Positions 18,476 through 26,332 of a stretch of 64,000 bases of DNA are shown in pieces (within the stretch, counting starts at the first letter, position 1; each line of letters begins with the position of its first letter). The DNA is from JAXDAY01 sp034679345 (GTDB taxonomy: Bacteria; Eisenbacteria; RBG-16-71-46; CAIMUX01; VGJL01). The stretch is taken from positions 42,261 through 106,260 of the forward strand of contig JAXDAY010000034.1 in assembly GCA_034679345.1 (NCBI GenBank), in the 5' to 3' direction. The position numbers were made by a program, and so were the translations under genes. The notes beneath the pieces are model-generated. The model did not search any database. It was given only the letters and a program-made list of their open reading frames with translations, and had not been told where the DNA came from.

Positions 18476-19285
18476 ATGGACTCGCGCAGGACCGTTCGGG
18501 AGATTCGCGGGTGCAAGGGGAAGAAGAAGCTGGTCGTCCTGACCTGCTATGACTACCCGATGGCGCGGATCCTCGACCGCTGCGAGATCGACATCATCCT
18601 CGTCGGCGACAGCCTCGGCAACGTGGTCCTGGGCTACGGATCGACTCTGCCGGTCACGATGGACGATATGATTCATCACGCCCGCGCCGTCATGCGCGCC
18701 CGGCCGCGGGCGTTCGTCGTCTTCGACCTTCCCTTCGGCAGCTTCCAGTCGAGCGTGGAGGCGGCGGTCGAAAACGCGATCCGCGCGATCAAGGAGACCA
18801 GCGCCGACGCGGTGAAGCTGGAGGGGGGAAAGCGCAACCACGAGACGATCCGCCGTCTGGTCGAGATGGGGATCCCGGTGATGGGGCATGTCGGGCTCAC
18901 CCCGCAGTCGGTGTTGGGGATGAGCGGCTACCATGTCCAGGGCCGTGGCGCTGCCGGCGAGGCCCTGCTGGAGGAGGCGAAGGGGCTGGAGGCGGCCGGC
19001 TGCTTTGCGATCGTGCTCGAGAGCATCCCCGCGTCCCTGGGAGGCCGCGTCACGCGCGAGCTCGCGATTCCGACGATTGGCATCGGAGCGGGTCCGGAGT
19101 GCGACGGCCAGGTCCTCGTCCTTCACGACATGCTCGGGCTCTACGACGATCTGCGCCCGAAGTTCGTCAAGCGCTTCGCCGAGATCGGAGAATCGGTCGA
19201 AGCGGCTGTTCGCGCCTACAAGAACGAGGTCGAGGACGGGAGCTTCCCCGGCAAGGAGCATTCCTTCGGCGAGGGGCGGGGATGA
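18476..19285 (+). CDS. panB: 3-methyl-2-oxobutanoate hydroxymethyltransferase
   Basis: First committed enzyme of pantothenate synthesis, adding a hydroxymethyl group from methylene-THF to ketoisovalerate to give ketopantoate. It has 269 residues. Seen are LTCYDYPMARILD, the Mg-binding VGDSLGNVVLGYGSTLPVT, AVKLEGG, PVMGHVGLTPQSV and IGIGAGPECDGQVLVLHDMLGL near the C-terminus. The ATG lies two bases after the kinase stop, and the gene end overlaps panC as ATGA. The folate genes just upstream supply its cofactor pathway. Confidence 0.96.
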   Translation: MDSRRTVREIRGCKGKKKLVVLTCYDYPMARILDRCEIDIILVGDSLGNVVLGYGSTLPVTMDDMIHHARAVMRARPRAFVVFDLPFGSFQSSVEAAVENAIRAIKETSADAVKLEGGKRNHETIRRLVEMGIPVMGHVGLTPQSVLGMSGYHVQGRGAAGEALLEEAKGLEAAGCFAIVLESIPASLGGRVTRELAIPTIGIGAGPECDGQVLVLHDMLGLYDDLRPKFVKRFAEIGESVEAAVRAYKNEVEDGSFPGKEHSFGEGRG

Positions 19286-20133
19286 GGACGCTCGTCGCGC
19301 CGCGGGCGATTCGCTCGGCAGTCCGGCGACGCCGGCTGGATGGGCAGAGGATCGGCTTCGTTCCGACGATGGGGGCCCTTCATGAGGGGCATCGCTCCCT
19401 CCTGCGCCGGGCGAGGCGCCAGTGCGACTGCCTGGTCGCCAGCATCTTCGTCAATCCTCTCCAGTTCGGCCCGGATGAGGACTACCGGCGCTATCCGCGT
19501 CCGGTCCGGCTCGACGACGCCATCCTGCGCGCGGAGGGTGTCGATCTCCTCTACCGGCCGTCGGCCGCGAGCCTTTTCCCCGATGGCTTCGAGACACGAG
19601 TGAGCGTCCCCCGCCTCGCCTCGATCCTGGAAGGACCCTTGCGCCCCGGCCACTTCGACGGGGTGGCCACGATCGTCGCGAAGCTCCTCTGCGCCGTGGC
19701 GCCCGATCGGCTCTACCTCGGGCAGAAGGACGCCCAGCAGGCGGCGATCCTCCGTCGGATGGTCGCCGATCTTGACCTCGGGGTGCGCGTCGTCGTCTGT
19801 CCGACGGTTCGCGAGCGCGACGGGCTCGCCTGCTCGAGCAGAAACGCCTATCTCACCGCCGAGCAGCGGCTCTGGGCTCCGGCTATCCATGCGGCCCTGC
19901 GGGAGGCCTCAGCGATCCTGGGGGAGCGGGGGGCTTCGGCAGCCCGCGAGGCGGAGCGCCTCGTCAGACGCCGGCTCGCGCGGGGCCCGGGACGGATCGA
20001 CTATGCCCGCGCCGTCGACGCGGAGAGCCTTGGCCCGCCGCGAAAAGGCCGGCCGGTCCTGATCGCCGTCGCCTATCGGCTGCCCCAGCTGCGCCTCATC
20101 GACAATGTGATCGCGCGCGAGAGAAGGGCATGA
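19282..20133 (+). CDS. panC: Pantothenate synthetase
   Basis: ATP-dependent ligation of pantoate and beta-alanine. It has 283 residues. Motifs are FVPTMGALHEGHRSLLRRA (HIGH-like ATP site), SIFVNPLQFGPDEDYRRYPR, GHFDGVATIVAKL, LYLGQKDAQQAAILRRM and the KMSKS-like region DGLACSSRNAYLT. ATG at 19282 overlaps the panB stop, and the stop overlaps the GlmU-like gene (ATGATG at 20130). Confidence 0.96.
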   Translation: MRTLVAPRAIRSAVRRRRLDGQRIGFVPTMGALHEGHRSLLRRARRQCDCLVASIFVNPLQFGPDEDYRRYPRPVRLDDAILRAEGVDLLYRPSAASLFPDGFETRVSVPRLASILEGPLRPGHFDGVATIVAKLLCAVAPDRLYLGQKDAQQAAILRRMVADLDLGVRVVVCPTVRERDGLACSSRNAYLTAEQRLWAPAIHAALREASAILGERGASAAREAERLVRRRLARGPGRIDYARAVDAESLGPPRKGRPVLIAVAYRLPQLRLIDNVIARERRA

Positions 20134-21302
20134 TGGGCTGGCGCTGCGTCATCCTGGGGGCGGGGCAGGGCACGCGAATGAAGTCGGATCTCGCCAAGGT
20201 GCTCCATCCGCTTCTTGGCGAGACGCTCCTCTCGCATGTGCTTTCCACCGCCTCGCGGCTGCCGATCGAGCGCACCGCGGTGATCGTGGGGCACCAGCGC
20301 GAGCGAGTGATCGAGGCGCACGCGCGATGGCAGGCGGAGTTCGTTCTGCAGGAGCCCCAGCGGGGGACGGGACACGCCGTGCAGCAGGCGGAGCCCTTCC
20401 TGCGCGATCACGACGGGGCGACTCTGATCCTCTATGGCGACGTGCCGCTCCTTCGCCGGTCCACCCTCCTCGAGCTGATGGAGGAGCACGGCCAGGCGGA
20501 GAACGTCGCCACGGTCCTGACCGCGCGGGTGGAAGATCCGACCGGATACGGCAGGATCATCCGCGGCGCGGATGGGGCGCTTGCGGAGATCGTCGAGCAC
20601 CGCGATCTATCGCCCGACCAGCGGGCGATCGATGAGATCAACTCCGGCATCTACGCCTTTCGGACGGGGCCGCTGCTCGAGGCGCTCTCGAAGCTCACCG
20701 ACGCCAACGATCAGAAGGAGCTCTACCTGACCGACACGATCCGCCTGATCCGTTCCCGCGGCATGCGCGTCGGGACCTACACCCTGGCCGACCCGAGCGA
20801 GATCTCGGGAATCAACACCGTCGAGCAGCTCGCCGCGGCGGAGCGTGTGCTCGAAGAGCGCGGCCGCGACGGCACGCTCGACTGCGCCATCTGCGGAATG
20901 ACCGCCTCCGGCCGAGCGGGGGAGTATCCCGTCCTGCTACGGCGGGAGAGCGCGGTCTTGAGCGTCGGGAGCCGCCCTTACAACTCCGGCCAGCTCTCGG
21001 TGCATCCCGTGCGTCATGTCCTGCGCCACGCGGCGCTCGGCGAGCAGGAGCGTCGCGACCTCTGGGATCTGGCCCAGATCGCTTCCTCGGCCATCGAGGA
21101 GGTCTGTCGCCCACAGGGGATGAACATCGGGTACACTTCGGGGCGACCTGGGGAGCACTTGGCAATGGAGGTGATCCCTCGCTGGGTGGGGGATACGAAC
21201 TTCCTGCCCTTGCTCGCTGGCTTGACCTTGCTGCCCGAGGCGCCGGATCGGACGCACGCCCGCATCCGCGAGGCCCTCGAGGCCCGGGGGCTCACGGAAT
21301 GA
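20130..21302 (+). CDS. GlmU-type uridyltransferase domain fused to a degenerate HIT domain
   Basis: Single uninterrupted 390-residue frame with two domains. Residues 1 to about 245 match the GlmU N-acetylglucosamine-1-phosphate uridyltransferase: LGAGQGTRMKSDLAKVLHPL, QRGTGHAVQQAEPFL, LYGDVPLL, YGRIIR, EINSGIYAF, NDQKELYLTDTI and the GINTVEQLAAAERVL helix. The left-handed beta-helix acetyltransferase domain of full GlmU (about 450 residues) is absent. Instead residues about 250-380 match a HIT domain of the Ap4A phosphorylase-like kind: CAIC (252-255), PYNSGQLSVHPVRHV, GMNIGYTSGRP and VIPRWVGDTNFLP. The catalytic HxHxH is H343-L-A-M-E347, so the nucleophile His is Ala. The HIT half is therefore probably a binding domain. 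UDP-GlcNAc synthesis is the likely role of the first half; partner acetyltransferase must be elsewhere. The start overlaps the panC stop. Confidence 0.88.
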   Translation: MMGWRCVILGAGQGTRMKSDLAKVLHPLLGETLLSHVLSTASRLPIERTAVIVGHQRERVIEAHARWQAEFVLQEPQRGTGHAVQQAEPFLRDHDGATLILYGDVPLLRRSTLLELMEEHGQAENVATVLTARVEDPTGYGRIIRGADGALAEIVEHRDLSPDQRAIDEINSGIYAFRTGPLLEALSKLTDANDQKELYLTDTIRLIRSRGMRVGTYTLADPSEISGINTVEQLAAAERVLEERGRDGTLDCAICGMTASGRAGEYPVLLRRESAVLSVGSRPYNSGQLSVHPVRHVLRHAALGEQERRDLWDLAQIASSAIEEVCRPQGMNIGYTSGRPGEHLAMEVIPRWVGDTNFLPLLAGLTLLPEAPDRTHARIREALEARGLTE

Positions 21303-21811
21303 GCAAGCGTCGCTCGTCGAAGAGGAGGAAGGCAGGCAAGAAGGGGTCGGTCCGGGGTTATCTCACCCTCCTGCTGTTTCTCCTGATCGGCTTCTTCGGC
21401 GTGAGCATCTACCTGGGGCAGGTGGAGCGGCCGACCGACCCCTCGCCGAATCGCACGACGGCGCTTGAGCTGCCTCCGGCGGCGGTGCCCGGCCCCGACT
21501 CGCCGAAGGTCGTCGTGTGGAACGGGTGCGGCCGCGACGGTCTCGGCGGCAAGGTGGAGCGATGGCTCCGCCACTCGGGCTTCGACGTCTTCGAGACGAC
21601 GAACGCGGATCGGGAAGACTATCCCTTCACCCTCGTGGTCGCGCGATCCGAGAGGACCGAATCGGCGCGGGAGGTTGCCGCCTTTGTCGAGCGATGGGCC
21701 GGCGTGGGCCAGTACTTGGAGCAGAGGAAGGACCCGGCGGAGGCCGACGTTCTCTTGATCCTGGGAAAGGATTTCCCCGACTCCCTTCCGATGGATCGAT
21801 CGGGGCTCTAG
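21299..21811 (+). CDS. Membrane-anchored LytR C-terminal-domain protein
   Basis: Protein of 170 residues with a very basic N-terminus (MSKRRSSKRRKAGKKGS), one membrane helix at about 20-41, and a LytR_C-type domain at about 67-150. The domain shows VVVWNGCGRDGLGGKVERWL, GFDVFETTNADREDYPFTLVV and a closing DVLLILGKDF. In LytR-CpsA-Psr proteins this module follows the ligase domain; here it stands alone behind a membrane anchor. Predicted periplasmic location. Coupled to the upstream gene by ATGA overlap; tatA follows after 23 bases. Exact function unknown. Confidence 0.85.
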   Translation: MSKRRSSKRRKAGKKGSVRGYLTLLLFLLIGFFGVSIYLGQVERPTDPSPNRTTALELPPAAVPGPDSPKVVVWNGCGRDGLGGKVERWLRHSGFDVFETTNADREDYPFTLVVARSERTESAREVAAFVERWAGVGQYLEQRKDPAEADVLLILGKDFPDSLPMDRSGL

Positions 21812-21834
21812 CCCCAGAAAGCATGGGTTGAGCA

Positions 21835-22023
21835 ATGGGCAGCATTGGTTTTCGCGAGATCCTGGTCATCCTTCTGATCGTCTTGATTCTCTTCGGCGCC
21901 AAGCGCATTCCCGAGCTGGCGCGCTCTCTGGGCAAGGGAATCAGCGAATTCAAGGGTGGGCTCAAAGACCAGCCGCAGCCGCCCGACTCGCAGAAGAAGA
22001 ACGACGAGGGGCCGAAGGGCTGA
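21835..22023 (+). CDS. tatA: Sec-independent protein translocase subunit TatA
   Basis: Pore-forming/thinning subunit of the Tat system, working with TatC (13316). It has 62 residues: a short N-terminus, one hydrophobic helix (REILVILLIVLILFGAKRIP), the conserved FGxKxxP hinge, an amphipathic helix (ELARSLGKGISEFKGGL) and a hydrophilic tail. The helix begins without the usual polar Gln/Glu a few residues in but has Glu8. Its last 62 bases overlap the 3' end of the opposite-strand GT87 gene. Confidence 0.93.
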   Translation: MGSIGFREILVILLIVLILFGAKRIPELARSLGKGISEFKGGLKDQPQPPDSQKKNDEGPKG

Positions 22024-23209
22024 CCGCCCAGAAGAAGAGCGCCGCCGCCGGCGCCGCCTTGCTCGCGTGGTGCAGGATGTCGGCGGCGACAGGCAGGCTC
22101 CCGTCGGGGAGGGCGAGGAGAATGTAGGGGGTCGGCAGGGCCAGCAGCAGGCCGATGATCTGGACGAACCGCGAACCCGTCGTGAATCCCAGCGCCGTCA
22201 CCACCGGCAAGAGCATCACGTAGTGGTACTCCCAGACATCCTTGAAGATCAGGAAGAAAGCGAGCACCCAGATCGAGACGTCGATCTGGATCGGCCCCCT
22301 CGGCCGGCGCAAGGTCGCCCAGGCGGCAACGGCGAGCACGGCGATCTGCCAGATGAAGACCGGAACGTTCCCCAGATAGACGTCGAAGATGCGAAAGTCG
22401 AGAAGCCTGCCCGCGATCGATTCCGGCAGGAGCCAGCCGAGCATGCGCACGAGGGCCGAGGCCCCCAGCGTCCCGCCGTGAACGCCGGGCGGGAGCGGGG
22501 CGAAGTTCGTGCGCAGGAAGTGCGTCAGATCCTCCGGCCGCGCAGCATAGTAGGGGAGGCTCGCCAGCGCGACGATCCCGGCGCAGGCCAGCACCGGCCT
22601 CACGCGCCGCCGGCTCAGATAGGGTATGGCGAAGAGGGCGGTATAGGACTTCACGCCCACCGACGCCGTCCACGCCCAGAACGCGCGCCGCGATCGGTCC
22701 TCTCGCAGGACGATCCAGATGAAGGCGGCCATGAGGAAGGAGAACTGCCCCATCCACTGCTCCAGGTAGAAGGGGAAGAACGCAAGCCAGAGCGCGGCGT
22801 GGATCCTCCGGTCTCGAATCGTGGGGCCCCGCGCGACTAGGATCGAGCGGACGACCCATAGCAGCAGGAGTTCGGTCAGGACCACCCAGACGACGTAACC
22901 GGTCCAGGGGGGCAGGACTGCCGCGGTCAGTCCCGCGACATAAGCGGTCGGTGGCAGGTAGCGATAGAAGTAGAGGTAGGGGACTCGTTGCGGCGCCTCG
23001 TCGCGGTAGCCGTCCCAGTCGTAGATCGAGTGCCCCTGGAGCAGGCAGTCGCCCGCATGATAGATGCCGAAGTAGTCGCCCGCCTGGCCGTACGCTCGCT
23101 CCGCCTCGATGAAGAGGGGGTTCAGCCACTGCGTGCGCAACGATACGAGAAAGAGGAGGTGGACCAGGACGGCGGCCAGAAAGGCGCCGCGGCCCTCCCG
23201 TAGGTTCAT
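21962..23209 (-). CDS. GT87-type membrane glycosyltransferase (DUF2029)
   Basis: Polytopic membrane protein of 415 residues with about ten hydrophobic segments, resembling GT-C fold polyprenyl-phosphomannose-dependent mannosyltransferases (GT87). Supporting features are the first periplasmic loop with GDYFGIYHAGDCLLQG (conserved acidic residue), YPYLYFYRYLP-type sequence VPYLYFYRYLPPTAYV, and LAFFPFYLEQWMGQFSFLMA. ATG at 23209 overlaps the methyltransferase stop (ATGA), the last gene of a four-gene minus-strand operon. The donor sugar is not predictable. The 3' end runs antisense into tatA. Confidence 0.75.
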   Translation of the reverse strand: MNLREGRGAFLAAVLVHLLFLVSLRTQWLNPLFIEAERAYGQAGDYFGIYHAGDCLLQGHSIYDWDGYRDEAPQRVPYLYFYRYLPPTAYVAGLTAAVLPPWTGYVVWVVLTELLLLWVVRSILVARGPTIRDRRIHAALWLAFFPFYLEQWMGQFSFLMAAFIWIVLREDRSRRAFWAWTASVGVKSYTALFAIPYLSRRRVRPVLACAGIVALASLPYYAARPEDLTHFLRTNFAPLPPGVHGGTLGASALVRMLGWLLPESIAGRLLDFRIFDVYLGNVPVFIWQIAVLAVAAWATLRRPRGPIQIDVSIWVLAFFLIFKDVWEYHYVMLLPVVTALGFTTGSRFVQIIGLLLALPTPYILLALPDGSLPVAADILHHASKAAPAAALFFWAVSPSAPRRSSSASRAAAAGL

Positions 23210-23895
23210 CCCAGCGGCTCCGGCACGCGTCCGACGGCGAGATAGTTCCACGTCTCGGTGCGATCGCAGTAGATGCGGTCGAAAGCGCCGCCCAGCAGCT
23301 GGACGATCAGATAAAGGGGCTTGATGATCACCTGCAGCCCCCACCGGTCGAAGTGGGCCAGGAAATAGCAGAAGCGCGCCGCGGCCGTGACGAAGTAGCC
23401 CGCCATGGCCCGGATCTCCACGATTTCAAAGCCCGCCTTCTCGAGAAGGTGGCGCAACCCAAACTCGGTGTAGCGGTAGTAGTCGTGCGGCTGCTCGTGC
23501 ACGTTCCAGATGTGGGGCGCGGTCAAGATCAGATGCCCGCCGGGGCGAAGGACCCGGCGCGCCTCGCGCAGCAACTCGAGGGGCTCGGGAACGTGCTCCA
23601 GCACCTGGAAGGAGACCGCCGTATCGAACGAGCCGCTGCGGAACGGGAGCGAGAGGGCGGTCCCGAAGATCTCGATCTTCTCCTCGGGATGGAGGGTATG
23701 GGGATGGTCGAGTCCCCAGATCCGATCGACCCTTCCCTCGAAGAGAGACCGGAGCGGCTGCTCGCCACATCCGATGTCCAGGAGCCTGCCCCTCGCGAGG
23801 TGAACCACGCTCGCCACATGGCGCTTGTCGATCCGCCAGACGAGCCAGTTCTTGGAGAAGGGGCCGAACGGATTGCCGAGTCGATCCTCCTTCAT
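23206..23895 (-). CDS. SAM-dependent class I methyltransferase
   Basis: Methyltransf_11-like protein of 229 residues. Motif I is LLDIGCGEQPLRSL (residues 39-52), the acidic strand-2 motif is IWGLDHP, motif II is SFDTAVSFQVLEHVPEPLELL, and motif III is LRPGGHLILTAPHIW. The ATG at 23895 has GGGGAGA about six bases before it. A C-terminal hydrophobic patch (GLQVIIKPLYLIVQLLGGAF) suggests membrane or lipid-linked substrate. It lies between a radical SAM enzyme and a membrane glycosyltransferase, so a glycan or glycolipid substrate is likely by context. Confidence 0.85.
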   Translation of the reverse strand: MKEDRLGNPFGPFSKNWLVWRIDKRHVASVVHLARGRLLDIGCGEQPLRSLFEGRVDRIWGLDHPHTLHPEEKIEIFGTALSLPFRSGSFDTAVSFQVLEHVPEPLELLREARRVLRPGGHLILTAPHIWNVHEQPHDYYRYTEFGLRHLLEKAGFEIVEIRAMAGYFVTAAARFCYFLAHFDRWGLQVIIKPLYLIVQLLGGAFDRIYCDRTETWNYLAVGRVPEPLG

Positions 23896-23929
23896 CGATC
23901 TCCCCTCATCGCGCCGGGACCGCCAAATC

Positions 23930-24964
23930 TCATTCGCCGTGCCGCCGGCCGCAGCCGATTCCCAGATTGCAGCGCTCCACGCAGATCCGCCGGTGGCGGC
24001 GGCGGTCGAGCAGGGCGCCACGCCAGTCCTCCATCTTCTCCGAGTACCAGGAGCCGGAGAGCCCCTCTTTCAGGATGTTGCCCACGAAGACCTCGTTGTG
24101 GATGCGACAGCATGGGGTCACATTGCCGGCGAAGTCGACATAGATCTTCTGGTACGGCTCGAAGCAGCGCTTGCGGTACCACTTCAGGTCGATCACTGCG
24201 TCGACGCCGTGCCGCAGCGCACTCGATCGGATCTCCGCGAGAGTCGAGCGCTGGACTTCCCGAGGGAGGGCGGCGAACTGGTACTCCCGCCGGTCGTAGA
24301 TCTCGCGCTCCGTCGATTCGTCGCGGAAGGGGACGGTCTCGACGAAGTAGACGCGCCGCACCCCCGCGGAAGCGGCGATCTCCGGCAACAGAGGAGCCGT
24401 GGAGTGGTTCTTCCGATTGAGCACCGAGTAGAAGGAGGTGCGGACCGCACGCCGTGCGACGAAGGCGCGCGCGTTCTCGAGGATCCTCGAAAACGACGCG
24501 CCGCTTCTCAGGTACTCCATCTGTTCGGCCGAGCCGCCGTCGATCGAGATGCGGATCTCGCCCAGGCCGCTTGTCGAGAGCCGTTCCGCGATATCTCCCT
24601 CGAGGAGCATTCCGTTGGTGTGGACGATCGTGTCTCGGATGCCACGCTGCGCGCAGGCGCTGATCATCCGGTGGAGATCGGGGTGCAGGAGCGGCTCTCC
24701 TTGCCCCGAGAGCCAGATCCGCTTCACCCCGCGCAGCTGGTCGAGGAGACGGAGGAAGTCCTCGTGGCTCATCTCGCCCAGGTTGGGGAGCTTGAGCCTC
24801 GTGCAGGTCTTGCATGTGAGGTTGCAGCGATTCGTGATCTCGATCTGCGCCATCGCGGGGGGAGGGACGATCCGCCCCACGCTGCGCGTCGCCCAGATCG
24901 CGAGGAGCCGGACGCGGCGGAGCAGCCGCTCGACGCCCGGGCTCAGCCGATCCTCATCTTGCAT
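23930..24964 (-). CDS. Radical SAM protein with SPASM domain
   Basis: Protein of 344 residues with the radical SAM cluster motif CNLTCKTC (Cys47, Cys51, Cys54), the SAM-binding GEP-type motif WLSGQGEPLLHPDL, and strand motifs HTNGMLL and ISIDGG. The C-terminal SPASM part has CFEPYQKIYVDFAGNVTPCC, GNILKEG and a final C-x3-C-x5-C pattern (CVERCNLGIGC), which should hold auxiliary Fe-S cluster(s). Such enzymes modify peptides, sugars or lipids; linkage to DegT, a methyltransferase and GT87 favours a sugar or glycolipid. The start overlaps the DegT gene end by 11 bases. Confidence 0.9.
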   Translation of the reverse strand: MQDEDRLSPGVERLLRRVRLLAIWATRSVGRIVPPPAMAQIEITNRCNLTCKTCTRLKLPNLGEMSHEDFLRLLDQLRGVKRIWLSGQGEPLLHPDLHRMISACAQRGIRDTIVHTNGMLLEGDIAERLSTSGLGEIRISIDGGSAEQMEYLRSGASFSRILENARAFVARRAVRTSFYSVLNRKNHSTAPLLPEIAASAGVRRVYFVETVPFRDESTEREIYDRREYQFAALPREVQRSTLAEIRSSALRHGVDAVIDLKWYRKRCFEPYQKIYVDFAGNVTPCCRIHNEVFVGNILKEGLSGSWYSEKMEDWRGALLDRRRHRRICVERCNLGIGCGRRHGE

Positions 24965-26150
24965 AGGCGAGGAAGACCTTGCGCACCGCGGCGATCACGT
25001 CTTCGACGTCGGCGTCGGTGAGCTTCGTCGAGAATGGGATCGAGAGTGTCCGGTCGGAGATGAACTCCGCGTTGGGGAAGTCGCCTCGGGCGAACCCATA
25101 GGTCTCGCGATAATAGGGATGAAGATGCACGGCGGTGTAGTGGACCCCCGTGCCGATGTTCTCGGCCTGCAGCGCGCTCAGGATCCCGTCGCGGTCGGTG
25201 GCGAGGTGGTCCAGATCGGCCAGCAGGACGAAGAGGTGATAGGCGTGGCGGTCATCCGGCTCCGGCTCATCCGGGAGGAAGAGGGGAAGCTCCGCGAATG
25301 CCGACCGGTAGCGCCCCCAGATCTCACGGCGGCGGCGCCACCCTTCCTCGACCCGCGCAAGTTGGTGCAGGCCAATGGCTGCCTGCATATCCATCATGTT
25401 GTACTTGAACCCCGGGAAGTGGACCGAATAGTGCCGGTAGCCTTCGTCGCCGAACCGCTTCCAGGCGTCCTTCGACATGCCGTGGAGGCCGGCCACCTTG
25501 ACCCATGAGGCGATCTCGTCCGAGTCGGTCGTGACCATCCCCCCTTCGACGGTGATCATGTTCTTGTTCACGTAGAAGCTGAACGCCGTGCAGTCGCCGA
25601 TCGCTCCGACCTTTCTCCCCCGGTGGGACGCCTCGACGGCGTGGGCGGCGTCCTCGAGGATGCGGATGCCCCGCGGGCGGACGAGCGCCTCGATGGCCGT
25701 CATGTCGCATGGACGGCCCGCGAAGTGGACCGGGACGACGGCGCGCGTCGAGCCGCTCAGGCGCTCGGCGACCGCCCGGGGATCGATGTTCATCGTCCGC
25801 CGATCGACGTCGGCGAAAACGGGACGCGCCCCCACGTGGACGATCGAGTTCACCGTGGCGACGAAGGTGAGCGGAGTCGTGATCACCTCGTCGCCGGGCC
25901 TGACGCCGAGGGCGATCATCGAGAGGTGCAGCCCGGCGGTGCATGAGTTCAGCGCCACGGCGTGGCGGCAGCCGATGTAGCTCTTGAAGGCCTCTTCGAA
26001 CCGGGCCACGCGCGGACCCGTTCCGGGCCATCCCCCGCGCAGGGTCTCGACGACTTCCTGGATCTCGGGCTCCCGGATGTCCGGGGAGCCGAAGATGAGA
26101 AACCGCTCGCGGACGGGGCGTCCGCCGTCAATGGCGAGTCGCTCAGACAA
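24954..26150 (-). CDS. DegT/DnrJ/EryC1/StrS family aminotransferase
   Basis: PLP-dependent sugar aminotransferase family (398 residues) that makes amino sugars from nucleotide-linked keto sugars. Blocks seen are LNSCTAGLHLSMIALGVRPG, GDEVITTPLTFVATVNS, RILEDAAHAVEASH (PLP Asp) and FSFYVNKNMITVEGGMVTT with Lys196 as the Schiff-base lysine. The start is TTG at 26150, chosen because AAGGAGGT lies four bases ahead of it. It is the first gene of the minus-strand operon and faces away from the C25-like gene. It most likely feeds an amino sugar into a surface glycan. Confidence 0.92.
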   Translation of the reverse strand: MSERLAIDGGRPVRERFLIFGSPDIREPEIQEVVETLRGGWPGTGPRVARFEEAFKSYIGCRHAVALNSCTAGLHLSMIALGVRPGDEVITTPLTFVATVNSIVHVGARPVFADVDRRTMNIDPRAVAERLSGSTRAVVPVHFAGRPCDMTAIEALVRPRGIRILEDAAHAVEASHRGRKVGAIGDCTAFSFYVNKNMITVEGGMVTTDSDEIASWVKVAGLHGMSKDAWKRFGDEGYRHYSVHFPGFKYNMMDMQAAIGLHQLARVEEGWRRRREIWGRYRSAFAELPLFLPDEPEPDDRHAYHLFVLLADLDHLATDRDGILSALQAENIGTGVHYTAVHLHPYYRETYGFARGDFPNAEFISDRTLSIPFSTKLTDADVEDVIAAVRKVFLAYAR

Positions 26151-26191
26151 GGGACCTCCTTACCGCCTGCCGCCGCGGCAGCCGTTCACCG

Positions 26192-26220
26192 AGCCTAACC
26201 GGTGGACGACCCGGTCACAA
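26192..26220 (-). promoter_or_regulatory. Possible promoter for the DegT operon
   Basis: On the minus strand TTGTGA (26220-26215) and TAGGCT (26197-26192) are 17 bases apart, about 40 bases before the TTG start. Matches to consensus are partial; support comes from the spacing and the TAGRNT-like -10 used elsewhere here. The 182-base divergent region 26151-26332 shows no other clear element. Confidence 0.3.
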
Positions 26221-26332
26221 GGCGGCAGGGCATCACGGCAAATCCCACGCCCAGGGGGCGGCGCTTCTCTTTCGGCCCGAAGATTGCTTTGGCGGCCTCG
26301 CCCCGCGCAGGAGTCGCGGAGATGGAGGTCGC

